A stretch of 19,686 bases of DNA, from contig UZAE01000681.1 of NCBI GenBank assembly GCA_900617975.1, positions 1 through 19,686 of the forward strand, read 5' to 3'. Below, one piece after another: positions 9,128 through 19,468 of the stretch. The notes beneath the pieces are model-generated. The model was given only the letters and a program-made list of their open reading frames with translations. It made no database searches and had not been told where the DNA came from. This DNA comes from Rodentolepis nana (Eukaryota > Platyhelminthes > Cestoda > Cyclophyllidea > Hymenolepididae). Position numbers and translations under genes: made by a program. Numbering within the stretch: the first letter of the stretch is position 1; every line of letters starts with the position of its first letter.

Positions 9128-9148
9128 AATAATAATAATAATAATAAC
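9128..9148 (+). repeat. AAT microsatellite
   Basis: About six to seven perfect AAT repeats, ending in AATAAC. Confidence 0.9.
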
Positions 9149-9428
9149 AATAGTAATTTTCTTTTCTATATTTACACGGGACCTCCTTTATCTTGGCCAC
9201 CGTGTATCTCTTTATGCGCGGCGCCATTTTAATAGAAAAGGTGAGATAACGCCAACTTATTAGCAGAAATCTTACCCAATTCAAAATATTTGTAATCGCT
9301 TTACTTGGAGAATCCTTTTAAATTAAACAAAAAGATTTGTGACGGTGCAAAATCGATTTCCCATAGGGTTAAACAGTGGTAATATGGCTTTTCTCGAGTT
9401 GTGAGGGTAATATAAAAACGATTTATCG

Positions 9429-9450
9429 GGGTTGGAGGGGGAGGGGGGGG
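9429..9450 (+). repeat. G-rich tract
   Basis: Short G runs end in a G8 at 9443-9450. There are enough G triplets for a quadruplex on the plus strand. Confidence 0.75.
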
Positions 9451-9460
9451 CGAATCAGGT

Positions 9461-11400
9461 AAATGTCATTTTGATCGTAAGAAAAATTTCAATTCGCCAA
9501 TTATATAAGGTGCTGTGCGTTAGGCGATGATATATAAAATTCGAGGTATGATGAGAAGTGAGGTAACGATTTCTGAAATCGCTGAAGGTATTTATTAAAT
9601 CAATCGCATTTTGCGGGTGACGCTTCATTCAATGTCTAGTCGTCCACGTTTGAGCCATGGTGTAGAGTATTGCCATACTGGTTATACAAGCAGCTTCCTA
9701 AACCATCCATTCAAATATACACACCCACCCCCTTTAACTTCCACAATAATTAAGACTTCGTTTGAGGTGATAGATCTCGGTCTCTTCTACTTCACGGTCA
9801 GCGATCTGTAGTCTGCGTCTAGTGGGTGTCTATCAATTTAGCTCCATCCATTTATTACCATCTCAGAAGTATATTAATTAATTAAAATTGAAATTACTCA
9901 AGTATCTCATAATTTGCCTTCTTTGTTCCTCTTATCCCATTTAATGACGCAATGGGCAAAAAACAAAGGGAGGGGGGGGGAACAAATATCTCGTTGAAAT
10001 TTAAGTTTGTGAAGGTACACAAACTCAACTTGTTAGCAGTCATTCGGATAATTGAATATACTGTCATTATACACTCCAGTTTAGGAGTGACCATAGCAAT
10101 GACATAGTAAGCAATGAAGAAAATTGGTACATAAAATTATTATCTATAAGCTCCAAGGCATAATATTAACATCATTTATTCAAATTGGCATGGTAATTAG
10201 TAAATTAAGACAATAATAAGATATATAATTTTTTAAATACACAAATCTCCGCTCCCATTCACCTCTTCTGTTTACCATGAATGATAAGGTATCACAAGGG
10301 TGTTTTTTAGCAACAGATAACCTGACTCTTGAGTGCCGATTTGGTGTTTGATTTAGTCTTTTGGGGAATTGGCGTATAATTTTTCAAAATATTAGACAAC
10401 CAGACCACTGTCGGTTAAATTAAAATCTAACACAATAATTCAGATGAATGGTGAATTGGAAAGCATTTTTGATGTTAGTTTTAATGTTTGTATTCAGTCT
10501 GGAAGATAGCTATTCACAGTGTTCAAGATATGCTATTCATAGTGAATGCAATCAAGTTAATGTCTTTGTTTAATCGGTATGCTTTACTATTTTAACTAAA
10601 TTTGGAAGTGCGCATGGGCTATTTACAATTTCCCATTAATCTTCTGAAAAGAGGTTTTTTGGCTTTTCTTATTTACTAAAGATTTATATCGAAATATAGT
10701 TGGTCAACGCACAAACCACCACCAACACCCCCTTTTACAAAACTTGAGCAGTTTAGAATGAAATTACTTGCATTCGTAAGAATCTTTTGTATTTGCAGTA
10801 TAATTGTTCATTGAATATTGAGATAGCCAATTCTCAATTTTCCCCTTGGTAGCAAGATCATATTATCACGTTATTTTTGCCTTAAACCTTGGTTACTGTA
10901 AGGCCAGAAAATTTTATTCACTAATTGTGCAATATCGTCAAATTTCCGTGATTGGTTAGGAGCCAACTAATTTTTTTGCCTTGAATAAATGGACAGCACA
11001 GTAGGTTGTCTTGTGAAATTGAACAGCCTAAAGCAGTAGGTAGCTGTCAAATTTGTTTAAATTTTCACTGAACCAGTTAACTAATCCAACAACTAAGAAG
11101 AAGGCAGAAGGCAGAAGGGTGAAGCTTTGAAGGGAGCGCGTTAATGCACAAAATTTGACTAGTTAAACTTGTCCAAATCACTCGCGCCAGTAGGAGGTGA
11201 TTGGAGATGCCTTCTGCTCCACAAGTGCGCACACCTCTCACCTCAGACCGCTACTTAACTTGACAATTTCATCAGTGAAAATTTGGAAATTCAAAATAGC
11301 CCTCTTGAAGACTGACTGCCCATACCATTATTGCTGGACAAAAGTAGAGCTAGGAAGCTCGGATCATGGAAAATAAATACAGATTTCGACAAAATTTTAG
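9461..11400. other. AT-rich non-coding desert
   Basis: About 1.9 kb with no supported gene. A G9 tract lies at 9972-9980, and a short GAAGGCA direct repeat lies at about 11099-11118. Frames at 9611-9811 (+) and 9894-10094 (-) are short and unrecognised. Confidence 0.55.
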
Positions 11401-11703
11401 GATAGATTAGTCAGACGAGTTGTCTGAACCTTAGTTGACGTCAGTATTCACAGTGGAGAAGGAACATCAAAGTGAAAAAAGTCAAGAGGGAGGCGGGGAA
11501 CAGAAGAGTGCTTCAAAGATGAAGAAGAGACTGACACAAAGGTAGAAAAAGGCGAGATGAGTACCGTGGAAGCAGTCGAATTTGACATACAATGGGGTCA
11601 CTATGGTTTGAAGTGAGAAGTCAACTGCCAGTTTATTGACTTTTTGCCGTATGAATATAAGTTGCCCAGGATGCACCACGTGGAGGTACGTTTATCGCAC
11701 ATC
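11401..11703 (-). mobile_element. SINE-like retroposon, copy C (3' end truncated)
   Basis: It reads right to left. The head is at about 11640-11703, with CCACGTGG and GGTGCATCC-type sequence. The GGCAGTTGACTTCTCACTTCAAACC-like segment and the pyrimidine-rich middle follow. After GACGTCAACTAAGG (minus strand) the normal GCTAATGATAACTATC segment is replaced by a short hairpin insertion and a shortened CTAATCTATC remnant. The GCCATTTGATA box and AAAT tail are missing. This is an old, damaged copy, and no target duplication was found. Confidence 0.8.
11411..11427. repeat. Hairpin inserted in the tail of SINE copy C
   Basis: TCAGAC, a 5-nt loop and GTCTGA form a perfect 6-bp hairpin. It sits exactly where other copies run straight from CTAAAGG into GCTAATGATA, so it looks like an extra palindromic insertion rather than part of the family consensus. 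Confidence 0.5.
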
Positions 11704-12480
11704 TCAAATTGACAACAAAAACATTAGTAAAACTTCAATTCTTATGAAAACTGATTTTAAAGCATGGCTCTTGAAGATTTCCCTGTTTAGCCAATTATGA
11801 TTTAAAATCGTATATATTTATGCAATATATAATATAATATACGATGCATATATGCCTATTTGATGAAGTTTATTAAAATTTCTTCCTCATTAATAAGTTG
11901 AGAATATCCGAGATCCAAGACCAATTCGATCAAATTTTAAATTTTTAAAATTAGAATTTAAAACAACTCTCTAAAATGAGAATCTTTCGTTACGTAGTCA
12001 TTTCTTTTGCCATTTATGTTTGTGAAATTTAAACTAAATCTTTAATATTGTATTAAAACTTATATTTCTAATTTAAGGTACCATATCTTTTAAAGGAAAT
12101 ATCTAAACATCAAACATGTTACAAACTTGAATGCATACGTTAGAATTCTGAAATCTGAATTTTAAAAAATGATTTTCAACGATTCGTTTTTAAGTACGGT
12201 CTTCTATTAAATCAAAAAAATAATTTATATTACAGATTTTGGCTTCCGAAATAATAAATTAAATTTAGTTTCAGAATAAAATATAAAATAAAATTGACGA
12301 CTTCAGATGTCTGAAGAGTTCAATCCTCTCATTAACAACATAAACATTACCACCCGATGTCAGTTAGGATTTAAAATTTTGAAAATTTCACTTTCAAAAT
12401 ATCACTTTTGAAGGCTTGCTTTATTGCATTTAACTTGCCATCAACTTCATGTTATAAAATTTGCTTCCTTGAATGATTAT
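11704..12480. other. Very AT-rich non-coding stretch
   Basis: Among the most AT-rich parts of the window, with TATA-type runs near 11810-11860. Stops are dense in all frames and nothing is recognised. Confidence 0.6.
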
Positions 12481-12518
12481 AGAAAGCACAAATTCAAGCA
12501 TTGTAAACGTCAATACCT

Positions 12519-12527
12519 CCCCCCCCC
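12519..12527 (+). repeat. C9 tract
   Basis: Nine consecutive C residues in AT-rich context, one of the window's many long C or G runs. Confidence 0.9.
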
Positions 12528-12702
12528 GGCTAACGTCAAATCAAGATTTTTTCATTGGCTTATATTTTAAGTATTCTTAAAAATTGTGCGTTACTTTCTT
12601 ACAATTTTGTACTGCTAAGATGCCTAATTCTTGCGAATAGATTACAGCTCACTTTGACGTGGAGCGAAAGTTTGGAGTGAAGTGTGTCTGTGGCTACCAA
12701 CT

Positions 12703-12738
12703 CCCCCCCCCCACCCCTCCCCACACCCCAACACCCCC
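12703..12738 (-). repeat. C-rich block; strong G-quadruplex motif on minus strand
   Basis: Runs of C10, C4, C4, C4 and C5 are separated by linkers of 1, 1, 3 and 4 nt. On the minus strand this is a clear quadruplex motif, and on the plus strand a possible i-motif. No gene is attached. Confidence 0.85.
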
Positions 12739-12739
12739 T

Positions 12740-13642
12740 CGCCGTATATTATTGATATTTGAGGATCGAAAAACCGCTAAATAGATGGCAGATAATGTCT
12801 TAATGACTGGTTTTCGAAAGGAACTTGCCCATTCCGAGGAAAAAGCGCTTATTTTTTTATTGTGATCTTTCTCATCGGCGTCCCGGTAGTTACGTTTTCA
12901 AATTCAGTCATTAAAATCATTGAGTTCTATCGCTCGAAAATAACTCTTAATCGTTGATCCAACCTGAAGGCTTAATTCTCAATCTTGTCGTTAACATTAA
13001 TAGACAATTAGTTCACAAAGTGTGACGGTGTTTCCCCTTGACAGCCACCGGATCTTAATGAACCAGACTCTACAATTTATAACTGGCCCTATAAAAATGT
13101 TCCACGGGTTCTCACTTTGATCACTGCCTATCAACTTGTGTTGCGACACCACCCTACCCTACCTACCCTCACACACACAAAAGCGTAGGATGATAATCAA
13201 GGCTGCTAAACTGGTCAGAATGACTCCTTCCTGATAGTTGGCGTGTCTCTCCCTCTCCCTCACTCTCAACATTTAGCACCCCGTTATTTAACATGACATT
13301 TCAAGAAGTGTAAACTGGCACAAAAATTCTAACTTTTGCCATGATTAACCAAACACTGGGCTGCCAATTTGTTTGCTTCACTTTGCAAAAGGTAACAATA
13401 TTTTGCAATTTGTATTTGAATGTCACGTTATTTTTTTTGATGCTGTAAAAGACATATACAACATGTTCCATTCTTATATCCCCTTTGATAGCTTTGGCCA
13501 AAAGAATTGGCAAGAGATAGTGGAGTTAGTGAATTAAAGTAGTCTTGATTGAATTAGCTAAAATTCTCACTGCGATAAATAACCCTTATTTTCTATTGAA
13601 AATAAAAGGTCATTTCAAAATAATATCTCATTCACTTCATGA
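12740..13642. other. Non-coding stretch with short simple repeats
   Basis: It holds a CCTAC-type repeat followed by a short CA run at about 13148-13178. A minus-strand frame at 13301-13513 is unrecognised and probably chance. Confidence 0.5.
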
Positions 13643-14008
13643 GAAGCCTTTAGAAGTTGCGTGTTAAGAGAATTGCTCTACTTGCGGAAACGATCTCCGT
13701 GCACATTGGAAAAGAATTCTCCAAATGAATTAACTTGGAGTAACTCTTATCACTGCTGTAACAAATCTGAGGGATTGTATGACCAGAAGTACCAAGTAAC
13801 TCGAGTCAAGAAGGGAAAAATCGAATGCCAATTGCTCATCCATCCATCACTGCAGAATACGACTCTCTCATCTTTCGAAGTATTCAAAATCTTTATGATT
13901 AGCGATACAATGGGCTTAAAACAAGTTCAGGATCGAGACATCAAACGATTTTATCATCTTCGTGAATACTTAATTTTCAGCTTCTCATTATTTTTTAAGT
14001 TTTCATGA
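13643..14008 (+). other. Longest open frame in the window (122 codons), unassigned
   Basis: The frame is open from after a TGA (13640-13642) to a TGA at 14006-14008. It lacks an ATG near its start; the only methionines are around codon 90 and beyond. It would therefore need splicing into it, and a CCTTTAG acceptor-like word ends at 13653. The translation is mixed and polar, with a Leu/Phe-rich C-terminus (LIFSFSLFFKF). No domain is recognised. By my rough estimate about one run of this length is expected by chance, so this is not a gene call. Confidence 0.15.
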
Positions 14009-14440
14009 CATTTTCATCCTGTTTCCTTTGTTGTAAACTTTGTTTTTGTCATAAATAGCAAATTTCCCTATTCACGATAAATTGAAAACACCTTATTCAT
14101 AATCTCAATTCAGTTCAAACGTGTCATGTTAACATTTGAGTTATCTATGTAAATGTAGTAGGCTCATGCGTGATAGCTTTTATTAATTCGATTTCCAATT
14201 TCAATCATAGATTGACGGTATTCTAATTGCACTTTCTTTCATGAGATGCGGTCATCATGCTGCTAATTGAACTACCGCTGGGACTTATAACCGTCTTAGT
14301 TAAACAAAATTTTTGGTATTTTTGTCGTGATTTCAAGGTTCCAAATGGTAAATTTTGATTAAAAAAAGAAGCAAGCACACAGTGGCAACAACAAAGCCTG
14401 TGTGATAAAAGCAACGACCTTCGGTCTTCTTCCTCGAGAA
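14009..14440. other. Non-coding stretch
   Basis: AT-rich, with stops in all frames or short chance frames. Nothing is recognised. Confidence 0.5.
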
Positions 14441-14625
14441 GGAAGTTGGGGGTGGGGGGGCGGTAGACGGGAAATGGAGAAAGATGAATGAAATATTGCG
14501 GAGACAGACGTTTCATCCGCTCGCCCCAAAACTATGCGTCCAAACGGAAGGAAGAAAGGGCCGGCAATTATTCTTCACTCACGCACGCAGAGCCGTCTGA
14601 TGCGCTCCTGTCTAATCTCTAAATT

Positions 14626-14664
14626 CCCCCCCCCCTCCCTCCACCATCCCCACAACCATACAAC
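14626..14664 (+). repeat. C10-containing pyrimidine-rich block
   Basis: A C10 run (14626-14635) is followed by CT- and CCA-rich sequence with further short C runs. It is quadruplex-capable on the minus strand. Confidence 0.75.
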
Positions 14665-14883
14665 GACACACTCCTCTACCCTGCCGGTCAGCTTTTATCT
14701 CTATCTCCCCACCCAACCGACAGACTGATATTTGGCAAGCAGGCTATCCGTCTGGAGAGGGAGTTGTACTGGGTTATCAGTCGAAAGGTTTATGAAGAAA
14801 GAGATCCAACAGGCAATCTACTCAATCTAGAATTAGGAAGTATGGATGCGTTTGGTAACGTCCATAAATCGAGGACTCTCGGA

Positions 14884-14911
14884 GGGTGGGAGGGTGGGGG
14901 TAAGGGGGGGG
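14884..14911 (+). repeat. Very strong G-quadruplex motif
   Basis: G3-T-G3-A-G3-T-G5-TAA-G8. Four G runs are joined by single-base loops, the pattern that gives the most stable parallel quadruplexes. A spare G8 follows. Open frames on both strands across here are composition artefacts. Confidence 0.92.
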
Positions 14912-15042
14912 TTATGGGATACTTATATCTCTCCAAAAGGTGTAAATTATCCCAAAGGTTGTGCGTACACGCCATCGTAACAGTTGGCTCTCTCAATCTC
15001 TAAAGTTGAAATTTATCGGCCTCCTATGGATCAGCCTATGTC

Positions 15043-15080
15043 GGGGGTGGGGAGGTGGAGGGGGGGGGGAAGGGGAGGGG
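15043..15080 (+). repeat. Second strong G-quadruplex motif
   Basis: G5-T-G4-AGGTGGA-G10-AA-G4-A-G4, about 130 bp after the first motif and on the same strand. Together with a weaker G-rich run at 14448-14460, it makes a G-rich zone of about 630 bp. Confidence 0.9.
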
Positions 15081-15089
15081 AGATTTATT

Positions 15090-15520
15090 AAATTCTATCG
15101 AGGACCAAACAGCGCAAGAAAGGATGAATGTAATAAAAAGGGAGAAGAGATGGGAGTTAAAAATAAAGGATGTTTAATTAAATGTATTGCTGCTTTTAAA
15201 TAACATTATACAATGAATTCTTTTTGAGATTTGGAAAATGAATAGGTAAATAAATAAATATATGTATATATTCCTATTTTCAGTTTAAATTATTTGAAAA
15301 TGTCGGTAATAACTTTTCAATATTTCCAAGTAGAGAAAATGAATTTAAAAAAGTGATAATGCCAAAAAAGTAATTGTTTTAAAGAAATTGAAAGAATATT
15401 ATTGTTTTAATCTGTCGAAAAAAATTAATAGGGAACTCAAAACATTACTTATTTCACGAATTGTTTGAAAATATAAATAATTAATAAAAATATTTTACTA
15501 TGTTAAATATTTATCAGCAA
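15090..15520. other. AT-rich non-coding stretch
   Basis: AT-rich, with an ATAA/ATAT run near 15245-15275. Nothing is recognised before the LINE-like fragment. Confidence 0.55.
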
Positions 15521-15526
15521 AACTAG

Positions 15527-15781
15527 TTGGATTTCGCCTTTTGGTCAAACGTAAGCATTACCTTAATGTTATTACTTTACGCAGTCTATAATCCACCCCA
15601 GAATAGTCCCAACTTTGATCTTCTGAATGTCTCAAACAAAACTGTAGTATTAGGAGACTTCAACGCTCAATCCATCAGATGGTGCCATAAACATTGCCTT
15701 AATGTAATGATATTCTATGCTGTTCAATACTCATTTCAGATCCTAGGGCAAAATTCGGAAAATTGTGTGCATGACTTTTGA
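15527..15781 (+). pseudogene. Decayed LINE endonuclease fragment (EEP domain)
   Basis: Part of the open frame reads like the apurinic-type endonuclease (exonuclease-endonuclease-phosphatase fold) of non-LTR retrotransposons. VYNPPQNSP at residues 20-28 matches the family's YxPP segment. VVLGDFNAQSIRW at residues 40-52 contains the GDFNA motif (15653-15667), whose Asp and Asn are catalytic in the family, and the Trp that commonly follows. The full domain is over 200 residues; only about 40 here look conserved. The N-terminal part and the reverse transcriptase are missing, the frame is stop-bounded (TAG at 15524-15526) and there is no ATG start. It is a short, dead remnant. The exact LINE clade cannot be set from so little. 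Confidence 0.7.
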
Positions 15782-16384
15782 GTTTCAAGATAGTGGATAT
15801 TTTTATTCTTCCTATAACTATTATAATACCTTTTTTACTATATATTAAATAAATCACAATTTAGTTAATATGTTATTTTACACATCCGCAAGACATGATG
15901 CTCTGAAGTTAAAAATCGAATTTCAATTTTCTTTATTTCAATGCTCCATGTAATTTATCTTTCTACAGAATTTCAGTTTCTTAATGCAAACTTAAAACGA
16001 TCACTTGTTGTGTCCTGATTAGACAGCTCAAAGTGTGGATGTAGATTACAAATTAAACTAATAATTCATTGACGTTGCTTTGCGAGGTTGCATTCTGCTC
16101 TCTAGTTTCTATTATACCAAAATCTCCACGCTGTTGAACATAAATCCCTGAAAAAAAGAAATTGAAGTTACAAGCTGAACCTAATTAATGAATGATCGAT
16201 GAATAAGAATTCTGAGTAACCCTGGAAAAATATATAGATATATATTTTTTTTGAATAAAATATTGGAGGTTTTGAAAGTACATTTTGTTCAATCCGAATC
16301 CATCCTAACTCCTCAGCCCATGTTCCCTTTTTGAATTCTTTTGCTCCCAACAGTTTAAAATGGGTGAAGTTGTGTAGGAATTGC
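15782..16384. other. AT-rich non-coding stretch
   Basis: Nothing is recognised between the LINE fragment and SINE copy D. No further reverse-transcriptase motifs are seen in any frame. Confidence 0.55.
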
Positions 16385-16676
16385 GGGGTGCGCGATAGAC
16401 TTACTGCCAAGTGAAGCATCCGGCAGTTGACTTCTCGCTTCAAGCTACCATGACCCCACTGTATGTCATATTCCACCACTACCACAGTACTCATCTCATC
16501 CTATTCTCTACCTTTGTGCCTGTCCCTTTTGTGACTGTGAATCACTCTTCTGTTCCACCCCTAACCTCCACCTTTGGTGACTTTGATGCTTCTCCTTCTC
16601 TCTGTGAAACTTGAAGTCAGCTAAAGGACTAATGATAACTATCAAAAGCTTGCCATTTGATACAATTAAATATAAT
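16385..16676 (+). mobile_element. SINE-like retroposon, copy D (head deletion)
   Basis: The copy starts GGGGTGCGCGATAGACTTACTGCC and ends in GCTTGCCATTTGATACAATT, with an eroded AAAT tail. Between GATAG and GGCAG it is 31 nt shorter than copy A and lacks the 3' arm of the head stem-loop. The CTAATGATAACTATCAAAA segment is intact. A minus-strand frame (16168-16494) and a plus-strand frame (16411-16614) cross it; both are shadows of the repeat. No clear target duplication was found. Confidence 0.85.
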
Positions 16677-16962
16677 CTTGATTTGCTTAAATTATCAACA
16701 ATTATTGCATTTTAGTAAATTTGACACAGGGAAAGGAAGGATAGAAATGGCAAAAAAAATGGTAAAGTTCCCAGACTGGCAAACGGTGATATGTCAAATC
16801 AGGAGACCAGTTTCGTGTCGAATACCCCATTAAATCATGCTTTTTTGCCCACCGATGACACCACGCTCATAAATAATATTTATGTCTGTGTTTTATCCCC
16901 AGAACCCCACTCCTGCTCCAGGAAGTACGGACACAAATTAGAGGAGAAACGACTTGACTTCC

Positions 16963-16994
16963 AAAATGTTGGCAATTTTTTTTGCCAACATTTT
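16963..16994. repeat. Perfect 13-bp hairpin with T6 loop
   Basis: AAAATGTTGGCAA (16963-16975), TTTTTT and TTGCCAACATTTT (16982-16994) form an uninterrupted 13-bp stem. AGCAAATAAATAAATA follows at once, like the tail of the SINE family, but the rest of that SINE is absent. It may be the 3' end of a different retroposon family or a very small palindromic element. Confidence 0.85.
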
Positions 16995-17076
16995 AGCAAA
17001 TAAATAAATATGACTGAATTGAAGCGTCTTCCCCTCCGTGAGGCGCATTCCTAATTGGAACAAAATAAATCAAGTT

Positions 17077-17099
17077 CCCCCCCCCCTCCCCCACCTCCC
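17077..17099 (-). repeat. C-rich block with C10; quadruplex motif on minus strand
   Basis: C10-T-C5-A-CC-T-CCC, seven more bases of similar character follow. On the minus strand there are enough G triplets for a quadruplex. Confidence 0.8.
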
Positions 17100-17103
17100 T
17101 CAC

Positions 17104-19144
17104 TACATCAACTCATTCCAGCAAAACAGGGAATTAGTAAATATTTTAACTCCCCAGTTTATTAAACTAGAAATGCAAATGCGAACATATTCACGTTTAC
17201 TCGATGCAAATAGAGAGGACGGTAATAAATGAAGGAGCTAAGGTGGAATTAATTGGATGATTGAAAATTATGTCAGACAACAAATTATTGCTCGAATAAA
17301 CGCAGACAAAAAAATAACTCAAACATGCAAAAGTTAGTTGTGATCACCTTCAGTCCAATAGGTTAGCACGATCAGAACACAAGAGAACTAAATAATTTTA
17401 TTTAAAGTTAGACAGAAAGTGGAGAACACAGTCTTGATTTTCCTTTAACAAAAAAACATGAGTGCAAATTTTCACCTTTAACTATCTCCTCATGAGTGCT
17501 TAAATGCATTGAAAATTTTAGAGAAAGTTGATGGAATACGTCAACACCACTTCGCCCTATCAGAGTTTATCGATTATCATTTATGATCACAGACTCATCG
17601 GTGTAGTAGCTTCCAGTTGGTGAATGGTTGCTTGATTTCTATAACGCCAGCTCAACTTATGCCAGTCGGAGAAGCGGATGGCTTAGCTTCAGTCCAGGAT
17701 GTTCGATAGTTAGGAAAAAAAATGATGTTCTTTTTGGGTTTGATTGTCTCTTTATGCTTTGCTATGCTCTCATCAGAGGCGCGATGCTAGACTCTCTTTA
17801 TATATGCTTGAAACTCTGTTAAGGTTTCAATTTCATTTTTCCATGAAGAAATGAAAAGTTTGATTGGATATCTTCTTTAACTTCAGGTTTATCTGAAAAA
17901 ATGTACAGCTTTAACTACTGTAAAAATGCAGTTTTCTGGACTTGGAATATTGACGTAAGATTTTGAGAAATGTCATTTACCGTCAACGTGTGAATTCAAC
18001 TGAGCGTGCGTTCCGCAGGCATATTTTGTGGTGATTGTTAGAAGTGATTATCTCTGAAACAGCTTTTAGACATCGTGAATGATTTAATTAGTAAATTAAT
18101 TAAACCTGATCCAACTAACGATTTTTTGAGAAGAGTCTTTGAACTGCGGAAATATAATTTGTCAAAGAACGTTTAAGACTTGATGTCAAACTGATGCAAA
18201 AAAATTCAAAATGCAGGATGCTTTTTATAAAATTTATGTTTTCATCAATGATTTGTCTATATTGAAAGTTTTCACTGTACTCTGCTAAGAATTCTTCTAT
18301 TTGGGCAGAAATGTGCAATGCATTAAACAAAAAATATCCCCCCTAACTCACGACTGAAGTAAAAATGTGCACTTTTATTTGCAATATTTACAAAATGTAA
18401 GAAGCGTCGTTTCAAAACATAGTAACTTCATCGCCTGAAAATCGATTTTTTAAAGGTCCTCGATTACTTACTTTCACATCTGTTTTTTGGGAGAAATTAA
18501 TCCTAACGGACATATTTATTCATCCGGAGGGAAGGACAAATAAACGCCAGCACTCAATTTGTCTTAATTAAGCACTCTAGAGCAACAAAATGGAGAAATC
18601 GGGATCAAAATACTCCGATTGAATAATTGCAAAGTGGGTAAACACTGATCTCCATTTTTGGATGTTTTTCTTGATTAGAAATTTTGTGGGGAGGGCGGAC
18701 TGGGGCGGGCCTGAAGCAACACCTATAACCGAGTCTGCCATGAGTTCAAATCGAAATATGCCATTCTTTCTTCGTTTTTTTTTCTTCCTAAAGCCTGAAA
18801 TAAATTAGTTTGAATTGCGGGATGATGATGAACGATTTTCACTGAAGATCTACTTATCATATTTATGCTTGATGACAACTGTTGTTAGTTTTCTCACAAG
18901 ATTATTTTCTTTTTTGCCAATTATAAATTAAGAGAAGGCGTTTGATAAGGCCGAGGTTATTAAGAAAAGTTTTGGAAGGAGGCATGTTCTGATGCATGCA
19001 CTTCAAGAAGTAAGTGAAGCCGTTGGAAGAATACCAGGACAAAGAGGAAAGATTGAGATTCGTGAGTGAAATGGAAACATAAACAAACAACAGGATAATT
19101 TTTGGTAGTCTTGAGCAAGAGTTTGAGATTATATCACCATTATT
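17104..19144. other. AT-rich non-coding desert
   Basis: About 2 kb with no supported gene. Frames at 17628-17822 (+) and 18115-18330 (-) are short, lack recognisable domains and look like chance. A minus-strand CCCAAAAAACAG, 8 nt, then GTAAGTAAT arrangement near 18465-18500 looks like splice signals, but is too small to support an exon. Confidence 0.55.
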
Positions 19145-19160
19145 ATTTGCCAGTGAACTG
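19145..19160. repeat. Left target-site duplication of SINE copy E
   Basis: ATTTGCCAGTGAACTG directly precedes the GGGGTGTGCG start of copy E. It recurs at 19453-19468 with one C-to-T difference (15 of 16 identical). Confidence 0.88.
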
Positions 19161-19452
19161 GGGGTGTGCGATAGATTTACTTCCAAAAGGTGCACCATGG
19201 GCAACGTCAAGTCTGTTAGCTGGCAGTTGATTTCTAACTTCAGCCTACCATCACCCCATTGTATGTCAAATTCGACTACTTCCACAGTACTCACCTCACC
19301 TTTTTCCTACATTTGTGTCTGTCTGTCTCTTTTACATCTTTGAAACACTCTTCTGTTCCCCCTCCCTCCCTCTCGACTTTTTTTCTCTTTGATGTCAAAT
19401 AAAGGGCTAATGATAACTATCAAAACGCCTGCCATTTGATATAAATAAATTA
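19161..19452 (+). mobile_element. SINE-like retroposon, copy E
   Basis: A 292-bp copy starting GGGGTGTGCGATAGATTTAC. It has GGTGCACCATGGGCAACGT in the head, the GTATGTCAAATTCGACTAC segment, a pyrimidine-rich middle and GGGCTAATGATAACTATCAA. A GCCATTTGATA box and an ATAAATAAAT tail close it. Target-site duplications (16 nt, one mismatch) flank it. About 30 nt of the late middle, present in copies A and C, is missing. The head stem keeps pairing through two G-U wobbles. A long minus-strand frame crossing it (18902-19294) is a repeat shadow whose nominal start is GTG. Confidence 0.88.
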
Positions 19453-19468
19453 ATTTGCTAGTGAACTG
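19453..19468. repeat. Right target-site duplication of SINE copy E
   Basis: ATTTGCTAGTGAACTG follows the tail of copy E and pairs with 19145-19160 (one mismatch). Confidence 0.88.

Noticed and set aside
11482..11679. Second shared frame in the opposite direction through the SINE (TPLYVKF-like word in copies C, D, E)
   Set aside because: It has the same cause: shared descent of a repeat that happens to lack stops in that frame. Copy E has a stop within it, and no domain or start context supports it.
14790..14996. Overlapping frames on both strands across the G-rich zone (14764-15203)
   Set aside because: G-rich or C-rich low-complexity sequence lacks stop codons in several frames at once, so the frames (Gly-rich or Pro-rich) follow from composition.
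16168..16494. Recurrent peptide (MSTVEVVEFDIQWG-like) on the antisense strand of the SINE copies, suggesting a conserved small protein
   Set aside because: All five copies give a related reading, but two carry internal stops in this stretch (B and C) and copies A, B and E start with GTG. Differences between copies fall about equally at all three codon positions, with no excess at the third. That is what neutral decay of a shared repeat produces.
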